Source: Lysobacter sp036697405
GTDB taxonomy: Bacteria; Pseudomonadota; Gammaproteobacteria; Xanthomonadales; Xanthomonadaceae
NCBI RefSeq assembly: GCF_036697405.1
Contig: NZ_JBAHWA010000004.1
Location: forward strand, 248,001-312,000
DNA length: 64,000 bases
Reading direction: 5' to 3'
Shown here: piece by piece, positions 36,918 through 46,309 of the stretch
How positions within the stretch are numbered: position 1 is the stretch's first letter
Layout of the letters: every line of letters begins with the position of its first letter
Translations under genes and position numbers: made by a program
The notes under the pieces: generated by a model
The model's database searches: none
What the model was told of the DNA's origin: nothing
Seen by the model: the letters and a program-made list of their open reading frames with translations, nothing else

Positions 36918-37757
36918 TCAGCGCAGGCGGCCGAGCTGGAGCGCGTTGAGGCGGTCGGAGGCGGCGCGCGCCGCGTCGGTGCCGGGGAAGCGCGACACCA
37001 CTTCGCCCAGGGTGCGTTCGGCGGCGTCGATCTGGCGCAGGCCCTGCTGGGACAGGCCGAGCTTGAGCAGCGCGCCCGGGGCCTTGTCGTGGGTGGGGTA
37101 ACGCTCGTACAGCGACTGGAACTGGACCAGGGCGAGCTGGTAGTTCTGGGTCACGTAGTAGCTCTCGCCCAGCCAATACAGCGCGTTGGGCGTGTAGGTG
37201 CCGTTCGGGTAGGTCTCGACGAAGGCCTGGAACATGCGCGCCGAGTCGGCGTAGAGGCCGGCCTTGAGCGCGTTGAAGGCGATGTCGTAGGCGCTGCGCT
37301 CGTCGGCGCTCTGGGCCACCGCGCCGGGGTCGCCGTAGACCGCCGGCGGGCGGTCCTGGGCGGCCGCGTGCGGAGCCGGCGGCGGCGGAGCGACGGCCGC
37401 TGGCTTGGGTGCGGCGGCGGCCGGCGCCGATGCCGGTGCCGGTGCGGCCGGGGCACCGCCTTCGAGCCGGTTGAGGCGACCGTCCAGGTCCAGATACTGG
37501 TTCTTGCTCGACTGCTGCAGCTGCTGGTTCTGCTGCTGCAATTCCTCGACCTGTGAGCGCAGGGCCTGGAGTTCGGACTTGAGCTGGGTGACCTGGTTCA
37601 GCAGGTCGACATTGGCCTGGTTGTTGGCCGCGCGCTGCTCCAGCACCGTGACGCGGTCGGCCAGGCTGGCGCGTTGGGCGTAAGCGGGGGCGGCGGCCGC
37701 GAGGGCCGCCGCTCCGCAGACGATCGAAGCCGCTAGGGTCTGTGCGAACGTGCGCAT
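36918..37757 (-). CDS. cpoB: CpoB (YbgF), Tol-Pal associated division coordinator
   Basis: This 279-residue periplasmic protein has a signal peptide (ending AAAPAYAQR), an N-terminal coiled coil rich in Gln/Leu (about 30-95), an Ala/Pro linker and C-terminal TPR repeats (YDIAFNALKAGLYADSARMF, YWLGESYYVTQNYQLALVQF, PGALLKLGLSQQGLRQIDAA). CpoB links PBP1B activity with the Tol machine during constriction. It starts 15 bp after pal. PBP1B is encoded elsewhere in this window. Confidence 0.94.
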   Translation of the reverse strand: MRTFAQTLAASIVCGAAALAAAAPAYAQRASLADRVTVLEQRAANNQANVDLLNQVTQLKSELQALRSQVEELQQQNQQLQQSSKNQYLDLDGRLNRLEGGAPAAPAPASAPAAAAPKPAAVAPPPPAPHAAAQDRPPAVYGDPGAVAQSADERSAYDIAFNALKAGLYADSARMFQAFVETYPNGTYTPNALYWLGESYYVTQNYQLALVQFQSLYERYPTHDKAPGALLKLGLSQQGLRQIDAAERTLGEVVSRFPGTDAARAASDRLNALQLGRLR

Positions 37758-37772
37758 CGATCGTGGGTCCGA

Positions 37773-38312
37773 TTACTTGGCGGTGTACACGATCTCGACG
37801 CGACGGTTCTTGGCCCAGCAGTCCTCGTTGGACTCGGTGCAGACCGGGCGCTCTTCGCCGTAGGAGGTCACGGTGATCTGGCTACCCGAACCGCCGTTGG
37901 CCTGGATCGCCGAGGACACCGCATTGCCGCGGCGCTCGCCGAGGCCGAGGTTGTACTCGCGGCTGCCGCGCTCGTCGGCGTTGCCTTCCAGGGTCATGCG
38001 CGAGGACGGACGGTCGCGCAGGTACTTGGCGTGGCAGCCGACGATGGCCTGGAACTCCGGCTTCAGGCTGTCCTGATCCAGATCGAAGTAGACCACGCGC
38101 TGGCGCAGGCAGGCGTCGGTGTCGAGATCGTTCGGACCGTACGCGCCCGAGGCGACCGGACCGGTGTCGGTCGAGGGCTGGGTGGTGCCGACGTTGCTGC
38201 CGGAGTCGGTCGGCGGAACTTCCTTGACCTTCTTGGAGCAGGCGACAGCGACGGTGCAAAGCAGTGCGGCGAGCACGACCTTGCCGACGGTGGCAGGAGC
38301 GATCTTGTTCAT
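37773..38312 (-). CDS. pal: Pal, peptidoglycan-associated lipoprotein
   Basis: This 179-residue protein has a lipoprotein signal (lipobox VAVAC) and a Ser/Thr/Gly linker, then an OmpA-like domain with VVYFDLDQDSLKPEF and LEGNADERGSREYNLGLGER, the latter holding the peptidoglycan-contact residues. There are extra Cys residues (about 90-115 and near the end) besides the lipidated one, possibly forming a disulfide. Pal tethers the outer membrane to peptidoglycan and is moved by TolB/TolA at division. The frame upstream belongs to tolB, so the ATG at 38312 is right. Confidence 0.96.
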   Translation of the reverse strand: MNKIAPATVGKVVLAALLCTVAVACSKKVKEVPPTDSGSNVGTTQPSTDTGPVASGAYGPNDLDTDACLRQRVVYFDLDQDSLKPEFQAIVGCHAKYLRDRPSSRMTLEGNADERGSREYNLGLGERRGNAVSSAIQANGGSGSQITVTSYGEERPVCTESNEDCWAKNRRVEIVYTAK

Positions 38313-38395
38313 GGGTTTTCCTCGTCTGGTGGAACAGGGGGCAGGATTAGCGGGACAGCAGGTGCCGGGGGATCGATCTGGGGAATGGCTCGCAG

Positions 38396-39709
38396 TCACT
38401 GCGGCGTGCGGTAGGGACCCCACGCCGGTTCGCGCACGTCGCCGTCGTCCAGCACCACCCGCTCGCGCACGCGAGCGTCGGCGGAGACCGAATACAGCAC
38501 GCCGCGGCGGCCTTCGCGCGCAGCATAAATGATCATGGCGCCGTTCGGAGCGAAGGTCGGGGACTCGTCCAGCGAGCCCGGCGACAGCGTGCTCCAGCGC
38601 GCCGAGCCCAGGCTGCTGTCCATCATGGCGATGCGGTAGGTGTTGCCCGCGCCCTGCGCGACCGCGATCTTCTTGCCGTCGAAGGACACGCTGGGGGTGG
38701 CGTTGTAGCTGCCCTGGAAGGTCACGCGGGTGGCACCGCCGCCGCTGGAGGAGACCTGGTAGATCTGCGGCTTGCCGCCGCGGTCGGAGGTGAAGTAGAT
38801 CTTGCTGCCGTCGGCGCTCCAGGTCGGCTCGGTGTCGATGCCGAAATGGTTGGTCAGCTGGGTCAGCGCGCGGCTGCCCAGGTCCATCACGTAGATCTCG
38901 GGGTTGCCGCTGCGCGACAGGGTCAGGGCCAGGCGGCGGCCGTCCGGCGAGAACGCCGGCGCGCCGTTGATGCCGCGGTACTTGGCCACCAGTTCGCGGC
39001 TGCCGGAGCTGATGTTCTGGATGTAGATCGAGGAGTTGCCGCCCTCGAAGCTGACGTAGGCCAGGCGGTTGCCGTCCGGGCTCCAGGCCGGCGACAGCAG
39101 CGGCTCGGGCGAGCGCACCACCGGCTGCGGATTGAAGCCGTCGGAGTCGGCGATCTTGAGCACGTAGTCGGCGCCGCGGCCGGTGCCGTTGGCGGTGACG
39201 TAGGCGATGCGGGTGTAGAACGCGCCGCGCACGCCGAGGATCTTCTGGTAGATCGCATCGGCGATCTGGTGGGCGGCGTCGCGCACCACGTTGGCGCGCG
39301 CGGTGTAGGCGAAGCCGGCCAGGCGCTGCTGCTTGGCGACGTCGAACAGTTCGTACTCGATGCGGTAGCTGCCGGCGCCGCCGTCGATCACGCGCCCGAC
39401 CACGATGTAGTCCTGGTTGATCGCGCGCCATTCCGGGTAGTTGATGTCGCTGCCGCGGCTGGGCTGGCTGGCCATGCGCTCCACCGGCAGGCCGCGGAAC
39501 TGGCCCGAGCGGTTGAGGTCGTCGCGGATCACCTTGGCGATATCGGTGGCCGGCGCGGCGCCGGCGCCCTGATAGGGCATGGGCACCACCACGATCGGCA
39601 GCGCTGCGGCCTTGCCGCCGACGATATCGACATCCAGCCCCTGGGCGGCGGCGGAAAACGGAAGCAGCAGCGCCAGCAGCGCGGCCAGCCAGGACAGGGG
39701 TCGGTTCAT
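38396..39709 (-). CDS. tolB: TolB, periplasmic beta-propeller of the Tol-Pal system
   Basis: This 437-residue protein has a signal peptide (LLALLLPFSAAAQG), an N-terminal TolA-binding domain and a C-terminal six-bladed propeller with repeated SPDGNRLAYVS-type units (SPAWSPDGNRLAYVSFEGG, APAFSPDGRRLALTLSRSG, EPTWSADGSKIYFTSDRGG). TolB binds Pal and is released by TolA. An ATG 11 codons upstream exists, but the N-terminus from 39709 is a proper signal peptide. A dyad-rich 132-bp spacer separates it from tolA. Confidence 0.96.
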   Translation of the reverse strand: MNRPLSWLAALLALLLPFSAAAQGLDVDIVGGKAAALPIVVVPMPYQGAGAAPATDIAKVIRDDLNRSGQFRGLPVERMASQPSRGSDINYPEWRAINQDYIVVGRVIDGGAGSYRIEYELFDVAKQQRLAGFAYTARANVVRDAAHQIADAIYQKILGVRGAFYTRIAYVTANGTGRGADYVLKIADSDGFNPQPVVRSPEPLLSPAWSPDGNRLAYVSFEGGNSSIYIQNISSGSRELVAKYRGINGAPAFSPDGRRLALTLSRSGNPEIYVMDLGSRALTQLTNHFGIDTEPTWSADGSKIYFTSDRGGKPQIYQVSSSGGGATRVTFQGSYNATPSVSFDGKKIAVAQGAGNTYRIAMMDSSLGSARWSTLSPGSLDESPTFAPNGAMIIYAAREGRRGVLYSVSADARVRERVVLDDGDVREPAWGPYRTPQ

Positions 39710-39743
39710 CGGCACTCCATACGGATCATTCGGACGCGGCACT

Positions 39744-39797
39744 GTTCAGCTTGGGATTCTTAACAGTTTGGAGGTGAACGCCACCTCAAAGCTGAAC
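39744..39797 (-). promoter_or_regulatory. Nested hairpin in the tolA-tolB spacer
   Basis: The outer arms GTTCAGCTT (39744-39752) and AAGCTGAAC (39789-39797) are exact inverted copies and enclose a smaller stem GAGGTG/CACCTC (39771-39776 and 39782-39787). It lies 35 bp upstream of the tolB ATG. It could be part of a tolB leader or a processing or attenuation structure. It lacks a T run, so it is not a standard terminator. Confidence 0.35.
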
Positions 39798-39841
39798 GAA
39801 TTCAAGCTGAGCAAGCATTGGAGCCGCCCAAGCGGCCCGGT

Positions 39842-40791
39842 TCACTGGTCCTGGGCGGTGAAATTGAAGTTGAGCTGGCGGTTGAACACCTTCTCGAAGC
39901 CCGCGTAGGGCAAGGGCTGGGCCTTGAGCACCGCGGCCTCGATCGAGCGCCGCGCCTGCTCGTCGTAGGAACACGGCGACGATACCTGCGCGTCGATGAC
40001 GGTACCGCCTTGGAGCTGGCGGATCACCAGGCGGCACTTGGCGCCCAGGGGCACGTTGTCGGGCCGGGTCCATTTGGCCAGGATCGCCGCCTGCAGCGCG
40101 GCCTGGTAGGCCGCCATCAGGCCCGGATCGCCCTGGCCGCCGGTACCGGGATTGGGCTGGCTGGCGTCGGCCTGGCTGGACGAGGCGCTGCGGGCCTGGG
40201 CGTCGGCGAGCTGCTTGAGGCGCTGCTCGGCCAGGCTGGCCTCGCGCGCGGCCGCGGCGCGCTTGCGGCGGATGTCCTCGAGCTGCTTCTGGCGCTCCAG
40301 TTCCATCGCGGTCAGGCGCTGCTGGCGCTGGATCTCGAGCTGGCGCTCCTGCTGCGTGAGGTCGACCTGGTCCTGCTGGCGCTTGGCCTCCTGCACCTGC
40401 TGCTCGGTGGCCTGGTTCGGGGTCGGGGTGTCGACCACCTGCTCCTGAGTGGTTTCGTCGGGGACCGGGATGAAGTCCTGCGGCGCCTGCTGCTGCGGCG
40501 TGGGCGCGTCCTGCGGGCGCGGCTCGGGTTCCGGCTGCGGCAGCGGCAGGGCGTCTTCGGGTTCGGGCTGCGGCAAGGGCTCCTCGACCGCAGGCGCGAC
40601 CTGGCTGCGCAGGGTGCGCTGCATCGTCGCCGACAGGTCGGAGGCGTCGGTCAGCTCGGTGGCCATCGGCGATCCGCCGCCTTCCGGCGCGCCGCCCCAG
40701 TTCAGGGCGCTGAGCAGCAGGGCCAGGATCAGCAGCCCGTGCAGCGCCAGGGCCAAACCGACGGCTTGCGCGGTGTCGGCTTTGCTTTCCC

Positions 40792-40795
<4 letters not shown>
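39842..40795 (-). CDS. tolA: TolA, envelope-spanning energy transducer
   Basis: This 317-residue protein has one membrane segment (AVGLALALHGLLILALLLSA), a Pro/Gln/Glu-rich stretch, a long charged helix of Gln/Arg/Glu/Ala (about 125-215) and a C-terminal TonB/TolA-like domain (QAALQAAILAKWTRPDNVPL, with one Cys pair). TolA uses TolQR energy to retrieve TolB from Pal at the septum. Its ATG overlaps the tolR stop by ATGA. The linker is shorter than in E. coli TolA. Confidence 0.95.
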
Positions 40796-41241
<446 letters not shown>

Positions 41242-41336
41242 GGCCTTGCCTCTCTTTCTTTACGAGGCCTTCCGCGGGGGCGGAAAGCGCAGGCGCGCGG
41301 ACGCGCTCGGGTGCGGATGCGTGCGTGCGGCCCGCA

Positions 41337-42122
41337 TCAGGCTTCGTCGAGGTGGGACTGCCGTTGCAGGATCGAGGAGAACTCCTCGGAGAACGCGTCG
41401 TAGCGCACCGACAGGCGCTCCACGCCGGTGGCGAAACGGTTGTAGGCCCAGACCGCCGGGATCGCCACGAACAGGCCCATCGCGGTGGCCAGCAGCGCCT
41501 CGGAGATGCCGGGCGCGACGTCGGCGATGCCGACCTGCTTGGTGGTCGAGATCAGCGAATGCATGGTGACCATGATGCCGAACACGGTGCCGACCAGGCC
41601 GATGTAGGGCGAGGTGGAGCCGATGTTGGCCAGCAGTTCGAGGTTGTGCTCCAGGCCGTCGAGCTCGCGCGAACCGGTCGCGCGCATCGCGCGCTGGGCG
41701 CCTTCGAGCTGGGCGCGGGCGTCGACGCCGCGGCGCTGGCGGATGCGGTTGAACTCGCGGAAGCCGGCTTCGAAGATCGCCTCCAGGCCGCCGACGCCGC
41801 GGCCGCGCTCGGTGGTGCCGGCGTAGAGCTTGCTCAGCTCGGCGCCGGACCAGAAGCGCTCCTCGAAGTGGTCGGCCTCGTGCTTGGCGCGCCGGATCAC
41901 CTTCCATTTGCGGAAGATGATGATCCAGGACGTGACCGAGGCCAGCACCAGCAGGGCCATGATGAACTGCACCGGCAAGCTGGCGTCGCGCAACAGGGCC
42001 AGCAGACTGAAGTCGCCACCGGCGGCGGTGGCGGCGCTGGCGACCTGCGTCGCCGCGCTGGCGGCCTGTTCCGGCAGGGCTTCCACGGTCGTGGCCAGTA
42101 GCGCGATCAACGATGACGTCAT
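41337..42122 (-). CDS. tolQ: TolQ, proton-channel subunit of Tol-Pal
   Basis: This 261-residue MotA/TolQ/ExbB protein has three membrane segments: one near the start (FIMALLVLASVTSWIIIFRK) and two in ANIGSTSPYIGLVGTVFGIM and EALLATAMGLFVAIPAVWAY. The Ala/Gln-rich N-terminal 45 residues are longer than in E. coli TolQ. It forms the motor with TolR. It starts 37 bp after ybgC, continuing the ybgC-tolQRAB-pal-cpoB order. Confidence 0.96.
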   Translation of the reverse strand: MTSSLIALLATTVEALPEQAASAATQVASAATAAGGDFSLLALLRDASLPVQFIMALLVLASVTSWIIIFRKWKVIRRAKHEADHFEERFWSGAELSKLYAGTTERGRGVGGLEAIFEAGFREFNRIRQRRGVDARAQLEGAQRAMRATGSRELDGLEHNLELLANIGSTSPYIGLVGTVFGIMVTMHSLISTTKQVGIADVAPGISEALLATAMGLFVAIPAVWAYNRFATGVERLSVRYDAFSEEFSSILQRQSHLDEA

Positions 42123-42159
42123 GCTTGTTTCTCCGTAGCCCGCAGCACGGGCCTAGTGG

Positions 42160-42594
42160 TTACGTTGTTTCCTGCGACGCCGGGGTTTCCAGCGCTTTGA
42201 GCGGCTCGTACAGCGCCGCCGGAATCGGGCGCGGACGGAAGCCCTGCGCGTCCAGCGCCGCCACCCGCACGGTCGCCGTGAGCAGGCGCTCGCCGCCGCG
42301 GTGGATGGCCTGCGCGAACACCAGGCTGGCGCGGCGGCACTCGCGCAGCTCGGCCGACACCGACAGGGCGTCGTCCAGCCGCGCGGGCTTGAGGAAGTCG
42401 ATCTGCATCGCGCGGACCGCGAACACCAGCTCGAATTCCAGCCGCAGCCGCTCCTGGCCGTAACCCTGCGCGCGCACCCACTCGCTGCGCGCGCGCTCCA
42501 GGAACGCCAGGTATTGCGCGTGGTAGACCACGCCACCGGCGTCGGTATCTTCCCAATAGACGCGTGTCGGCCAACTGAACGCCGGTGCAATCAC
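42160..42594 (-). CDS. ybgC: YbgC, acyl-CoA thioesterase of the Tol-Pal cluster
   Basis: This hot-dog thioesterase has the catalytic block VYWEDTDAGGVVYHAQYLAF with the active-site Asp. It starts at GTG 42594 (144 residues), just after the ruvB stop and behind a GAGGG element. An ATG at 42627 would give 155 residues but overlaps ruvB and lacks a ribosome site. YbgC hydrolyses acyl-CoA thioesters and accompanies the tol genes in many proteobacteria. Confidence 0.92.
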   Translation of the reverse strand: MIAPAFSWPTRVYWEDTDAGGVVYHAQYLAFLERARSEWVRAQGYGQERLRLEFELVFAVRAMQIDFLKPARLDDALSVSAELRECRRASLVFAQAIHRGGERLLTATVRVAALDAQGFRPRPIPAALYEPLKALETPASQETT

Positions 42595-42598
42595 TCGC

Positions 42599-43627
42599 TC
42601 AACCCTCTTCGAAAAGCCCGCCGGCATTGGCTTTCGGCTTCAGGCCGATGTGCCGGTAGGCCTTGGGCGTGGCCATGCGGCCGCGCGCGCTGCGGACCAG
42701 ATAGCCCTGCTGGATCAGGTAGGGCTCGATCACGTCCTCGAGCGTGCCGCGTTCCTCGCTGAGCGCGGCGGCCAGCGATTCGATCCCGACCGGGCCGCCG
42801 TCGAAGGATTCGACGATGGTCGTCAGCAGGCGCCGGTCGAGCTCGTCGAAGCCCTGCGGGTCGACCTTGAGCATGGCCATGGCCGCGTCCGCGGTCGCGT
42901 TGTCGATACGCCCGCCGGCGCGCACCTGGGCGTAATCGCGTACGCGCCTCAGCAGGCGGTTGGCGATGCGCGGGGTGCCGCGCGAGCGCTTGGCGATCTC
43001 GGCCGCGCCCTCGGGTTCGCAGTGGATGCCCAGGATCTGGGCCGAACGGCGCACGATCCGGGTCAGTTCCTCGGCGCTGTAGAACTCCAGGCGCTGGACG
43101 ATGCCGAAGCGGTCGCGCAGCGGCGCGGTCAGCAGGCCGGCGCGGGTGGTGGCGCCGATCAGGGTGAACGGCGGCAGGTCGAGCTTGATCGAGCGCGCCG
43201 CGGGGCCCTCGCCGATCATGATGTCGATCTGGTAGTCCTCCATCGCCGGATACAGCACTTCCTCGACCACGGGCGAGAGGCGGTGGATCTCGTCGACGAA
43301 CAGCACGTCGTGCGGCTGCAGATTGGTCAGCAGCGCGGCCAGGTCGCCGGCCTTCTCGATCACCGGGCCGGAGGTCTGGCGCAGGTTCACGCCCAGCTCG
43401 TTGGCGATCACGTGGCTGAGGGTGGTCTTGCCCAGGCCGGGCGGACCGAAGATCAGGACGTGGTCCAGGGCCTCGCCGCGGCCCTTGGCGGCCTCGATGT
43501 AGATCTTGAGCTGCTCGCGGACCGGCTGCTGGCCCAGGTACTCGTCCAGGCGCTTGGGCCGGATCGAGGCCTCCAGGGCCTCGTCCTCGCGGGTGGCGCC
43601 GGGGGCGATGATGCGGTCGTCGGTCAT
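42599..43627 (-). CDS. ruvB: RuvB, Holliday-junction branch-migration motor
   Basis: This 342-residue AAA+ ATPase has Walker A FGPPGLGKTTLSH, Walker B LFVDEIHRLSP, sensor GATTRAGLLTAPLRDRFG and the C-terminal winged-helix domain (EPYLIQQGYLVRSARGR). It forms hexamers that drive RuvA-bound junctions. It is separated from ruvA by kup, whereas in many bacteria ruvA and ruvB are adjacent. Confidence 0.97.
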   Translation of the reverse strand: MTDDRIIAPGATREDEALEASIRPKRLDEYLGQQPVREQLKIYIEAAKGRGEALDHVLIFGPPGLGKTTLSHVIANELGVNLRQTSGPVIEKAGDLAALLTNLQPHDVLFVDEIHRLSPVVEEVLYPAMEDYQIDIMIGEGPAARSIKLDLPPFTLIGATTRAGLLTAPLRDRFGIVQRLEFYSAEELTRIVRRSAQILGIHCEPEGAAEIAKRSRGTPRIANRLLRRVRDYAQVRAGGRIDNATADAAMAMLKVDPQGFDELDRRLLTTIVESFDGGPVGIESLAAALSEERGTLEDVIEPYLIQQGYLVRSARGRMATPKAYRHIGLKPKANAGGLFEEG

Positions 43628-43694
43628 GCGCCTATGTTCGCATGGCCGCGCGCGGGCCGCCCACGCCGCGGCGCACGTTCCGGCGACGCCGCGC

Positions 43695-45635
43695 TCAGAT
43701 CTCGACCTGCGCGCCCAGCTCGACCAGGCGGTTGCCCGGAATGCGGAAGAAACCGGTCGCCGGCGCGGCGTTGCGGTGCATGAACGCGAACAGGCGGTCG
43801 CGCCAGATCGGCATGCCCCGGTGGCGGCTGGCGACCACCGTCTCGCGGCTGGCGAAATAGGTGGTGTCCATTGGGTCGAAGTAGATGCCGCCGGCGTCGC
43901 AGGAGCGCATCAGCGCCAGCGGCACGTCGGGCATTTCCATGAAGCCGAAACGGATCAGCACGCGGTAGAAATCGTCGCCGATGGCTTCGATCTTGAGCCG
44001 CTTCTCGCGCGGCGCGTGCGGCACGTTCAAGGTTTCCACGGTCAGGAACACGTTGCGCTCGTGCAGCACCTTGTTGTGCTTGAGGTTGTGCAGCAGCGCA
44101 TGTGGGACCACGCCCTTGTCGGCGGTCATGAACACCGCGGTGCCGGGCACCCGGATCGGCGGCGCCAGCATCAGACCGGGCAGGAAGCTGTCGAGCTGGA
44201 TGCCTTCCTTGCGCACTTCGTCGTGCAGCAGCTCGCGGCCGCGGCGCCAGGTGCGCATCACCGTGAACACGGTCAGGCCCAGCACCACCGGGAACCAGGC
44301 GCCGTCGAAGAACTTGGCGCCGTTGGCGACCACGAAGCCGAGATCGACGACGAAGAACACCACGCACAGCGGCAGCACCCAGGTGCGCCAGCGCGGCCAC
44401 AGCGCGCGCGCGACCAGGGCCAGCAGCAGGGTGTCGATCAGCATGGTCGCCGACACCGAGATGCCGTAGGCGGTGGCCAGCGCGGTCGAGCTGCGGAAGG
44501 CCAGCACCACCGTGATCACCGCGATCGCCAGGATCCAGTTGATGTAGGGCACGTAGATCTGGCCGATGGTGTCGTGCGAGGTGTGCTTGATCTGCATGCG
44601 CGGGATGTAGCCCAGCTGCATGGCCTGGCGGGCGACCGAATAGGCGCCGGTGATGACCGCCTGCGAGGCGATCACCGCCGCCATCGTCGCCAGCACGATC
44701 ATCGGGTACAACGCCCACGAGGGCACCGCCTCGAAGAAGGGGTTGCGCACCGCGGCCGGGTGATCGAGCACGAACGCGCCCTGGCCGAGGTAGTTCAGCA
44801 TCAGGCAGGGCAGCACCATGATGTACCAGCCGTAGCGGATCGGCCGGGCGCCGAAGTGGCCCATGTCGGCGTACAGCGCCTCGCCGCCGGTCACCGCCAG
44901 CACCACCACGCCCAGGATCAGCACCGAGTGGGCGCCGTGTTCCATGAAGAAGCGCGCGCCCCAGATCGGATTCAGCGCCTTCAGCACTTCCGGCGCGTCG
45001 ATGATGTTGTGGATGCCGATCGCGCCCAAGGCCAGGAACCACAGCACGGTGATCGGGCCGAACACGCGGCCGACCTTCTCGGTGCCGAAGCGCTGGGCCA
45101 GGAACACCATCACCAGGATCACCACGGTGATCGGCACGATGAAGCGGTGCAGGCCGGGCGCCGCGACTTCCAGGCCCTCGACCGCGCCCAGCACCGAGAT
45201 CGCCGGGGTGATCACGCTGTCGCCGAAGAACAGCGAGGCGCCGAAGATGCCCAGGATGCCGACCACGTAGGCCGAGCGTCCGCCCTTGGCCAGGGTGCGC
45301 TGGGCCAGGGTCATCAGCGCCATGATGCCGCCCTCGCCCTCGTTGTCGGCGCGCATGATGATGGTCACGTACTTCAGCGTGACCACGATCATCAGGGCCC
45401 AGAACACCAGCGACAGGATGCCCAGCACGGTGTCGTGGTTGCCGACCAGGCCGAAGTGCGGCGAGAACGCCTCCTTCAGGGTGTACAGCGGGCTGGTGCC
45501 GATGTCGCCGAAGACCACGCCGATCGCGCCGACGACCAGCCCGGGCAAGCCCTTGCCGCCGTGGCCGTGACCGTGGCCCTGGGCGTCATGAGAGTTCTTG
45601 CGCGAAGGCGCAGCGGAAGGAACGGTGGAAGCCAT
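43695..45635 (-). CDS. kup: Kup, low-affinity potassium uptake protein
   Basis: This 646-residue membrane protein begins with a His/Gly-rich cytoplasmic stretch (HGHGHGGKG), then the Kup signature VVGAIGVVFGDIGTSPLYTL and about 12 membrane segments, and a soluble C-terminal domain (LTVETLNVPHAPREKRLKIE). Kup is a K+/H+ symporter used at low external potassium or acid pH. It lies between ruvA and ruvB on the same strand (gaps 34 and 67 bp), so it splits the ruv genes. Confidence 0.95.
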   Translation of the reverse strand: MASTVPSAAPSRKNSHDAQGHGHGHGGKGLPGLVVGAIGVVFGDIGTSPLYTLKEAFSPHFGLVGNHDTVLGILSLVFWALMIVVTLKYVTIIMRADNEGEGGIMALMTLAQRTLAKGGRSAYVVGILGIFGASLFFGDSVITPAISVLGAVEGLEVAAPGLHRFIVPITVVILVMVFLAQRFGTEKVGRVFGPITVLWFLALGAIGIHNIIDAPEVLKALNPIWGARFFMEHGAHSVLILGVVVLAVTGGEALYADMGHFGARPIRYGWYIMVLPCLMLNYLGQGAFVLDHPAAVRNPFFEAVPSWALYPMIVLATMAAVIASQAVITGAYSVARQAMQLGYIPRMQIKHTSHDTIGQIYVPYINWILAIAVITVVLAFRSSTALATAYGISVSATMLIDTLLLALVARALWPRWRTWVLPLCVVFFVVDLGFVVANGAKFFDGAWFPVVLGLTVFTVMRTWRRGRELLHDEVRKEGIQLDSFLPGLMLAPPIRVPGTAVFMTADKGVVPHALLHNLKHNKVLHERNVFLTVETLNVPHAPREKRLKIEAIGDDFYRVLIRFGFMEMPDVPLALMRSCDAGGIYFDPMDTTYFASRETVVASRHRGMPIWRDRLFAFMHRNAAPATGFFRIPGNRLVELGAQVEI

Positions 45636-45669
45636 GGTGCGAGTGCTCCGGGCGGGGGCCGCCGTGGGC

Positions 45670-46281
45670 TCAGCGAAGCGCGGACTTTAGCGCTTTGCGG
45701 ATGATGGCGGCGGCGTCGTCGCCGGCGGCGGTGGCCTCGCGCGCCATGCGCGCGGCCTCGGCGGGCTTGTAGCCCAGTTGCTGCAGGGCGACGGTGGCCT
45801 CGCTCTGCGGGTCGGCGGGCACGCCGTTGCCGCCCAGGACGCTACCGGAGCCGACGAGCCCATCCCCATAGAGGCCGGCCGCGCGGTCGCGCAGCTCGAC
45901 CACCATGCGCTCGGCGGTCTTCTTGCCGATCCCGGGGATGCGGGTCAGCGCGGTCACGTCGCCAATCTGGACCAGGCGCGCGAACTCCTCGACCGGCACG
46001 CCCGACAGCACGGCCAGCGCGATTTTGGCGCCGATGCCGCTGACCTTCTGCACATCGCGGAACAGACGGCGTTCGCTCTCGCGCAGGAAGCCGTACAGCG
46101 AGACGCTGTCCTCCTTCTGCGCGTAATGGGTGAACAAGGCGACCTCGCGGCCCAGTTCGGGCAGGTCGTAGAAGGTGCTCATCGGCGCTTCCAGCTCGTA
46201 GCCGACGCCGTTGACGTCCACGACGATCCACGGGGGCGCCTTGTGCACCAGGATGCCTTTGAGACGACCGATCACGGACAC
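45670..46281 (-). CDS. ruvA: RuvA, Holliday-junction recognition protein
   Basis: This 203-residue protein has an N-terminal OB fold (MSVIGRLKGILVHKAPPWIV), the helix-hairpin-helix pair (FRDVQKVSGIGAKIALAVLS and LTRIPGIGKKTAERMVVELR) and a C-terminal RuvB-binding domain (ALQQLGYKPAEAARMAREAT). Its tetramers bind the junction and load RuvB. It follows ruvC by 28 bp. Confidence 0.97.
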   Translation of the reverse strand: MSVIGRLKGILVHKAPPWIVVDVNGVGYELEAPMSTFYDLPELGREVALFTHYAQKEDSVSLYGFLRESERRLFRDVQKVSGIGAKIALAVLSGVPVEEFARLVQIGDVTALTRIPGIGKKTAERMVVELRDRAAGLYGDGLVGSGSVLGGNGVPADPQSEATVALQQLGYKPAEAARMAREATAAGDDAAAIIRKALKSALR

Positions 46282-46309
46282 ACTCCCTTGGGATGACGAT
46301 GCCGCGCGC

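Noticed and set aside
43506..45704. 732-residue open frame on the plus strand over kup
   Set aside because: The His/Gln/Arg-rich content is typical of the opposite strand of a GC-rich transporter gene. Kup is unambiguous.
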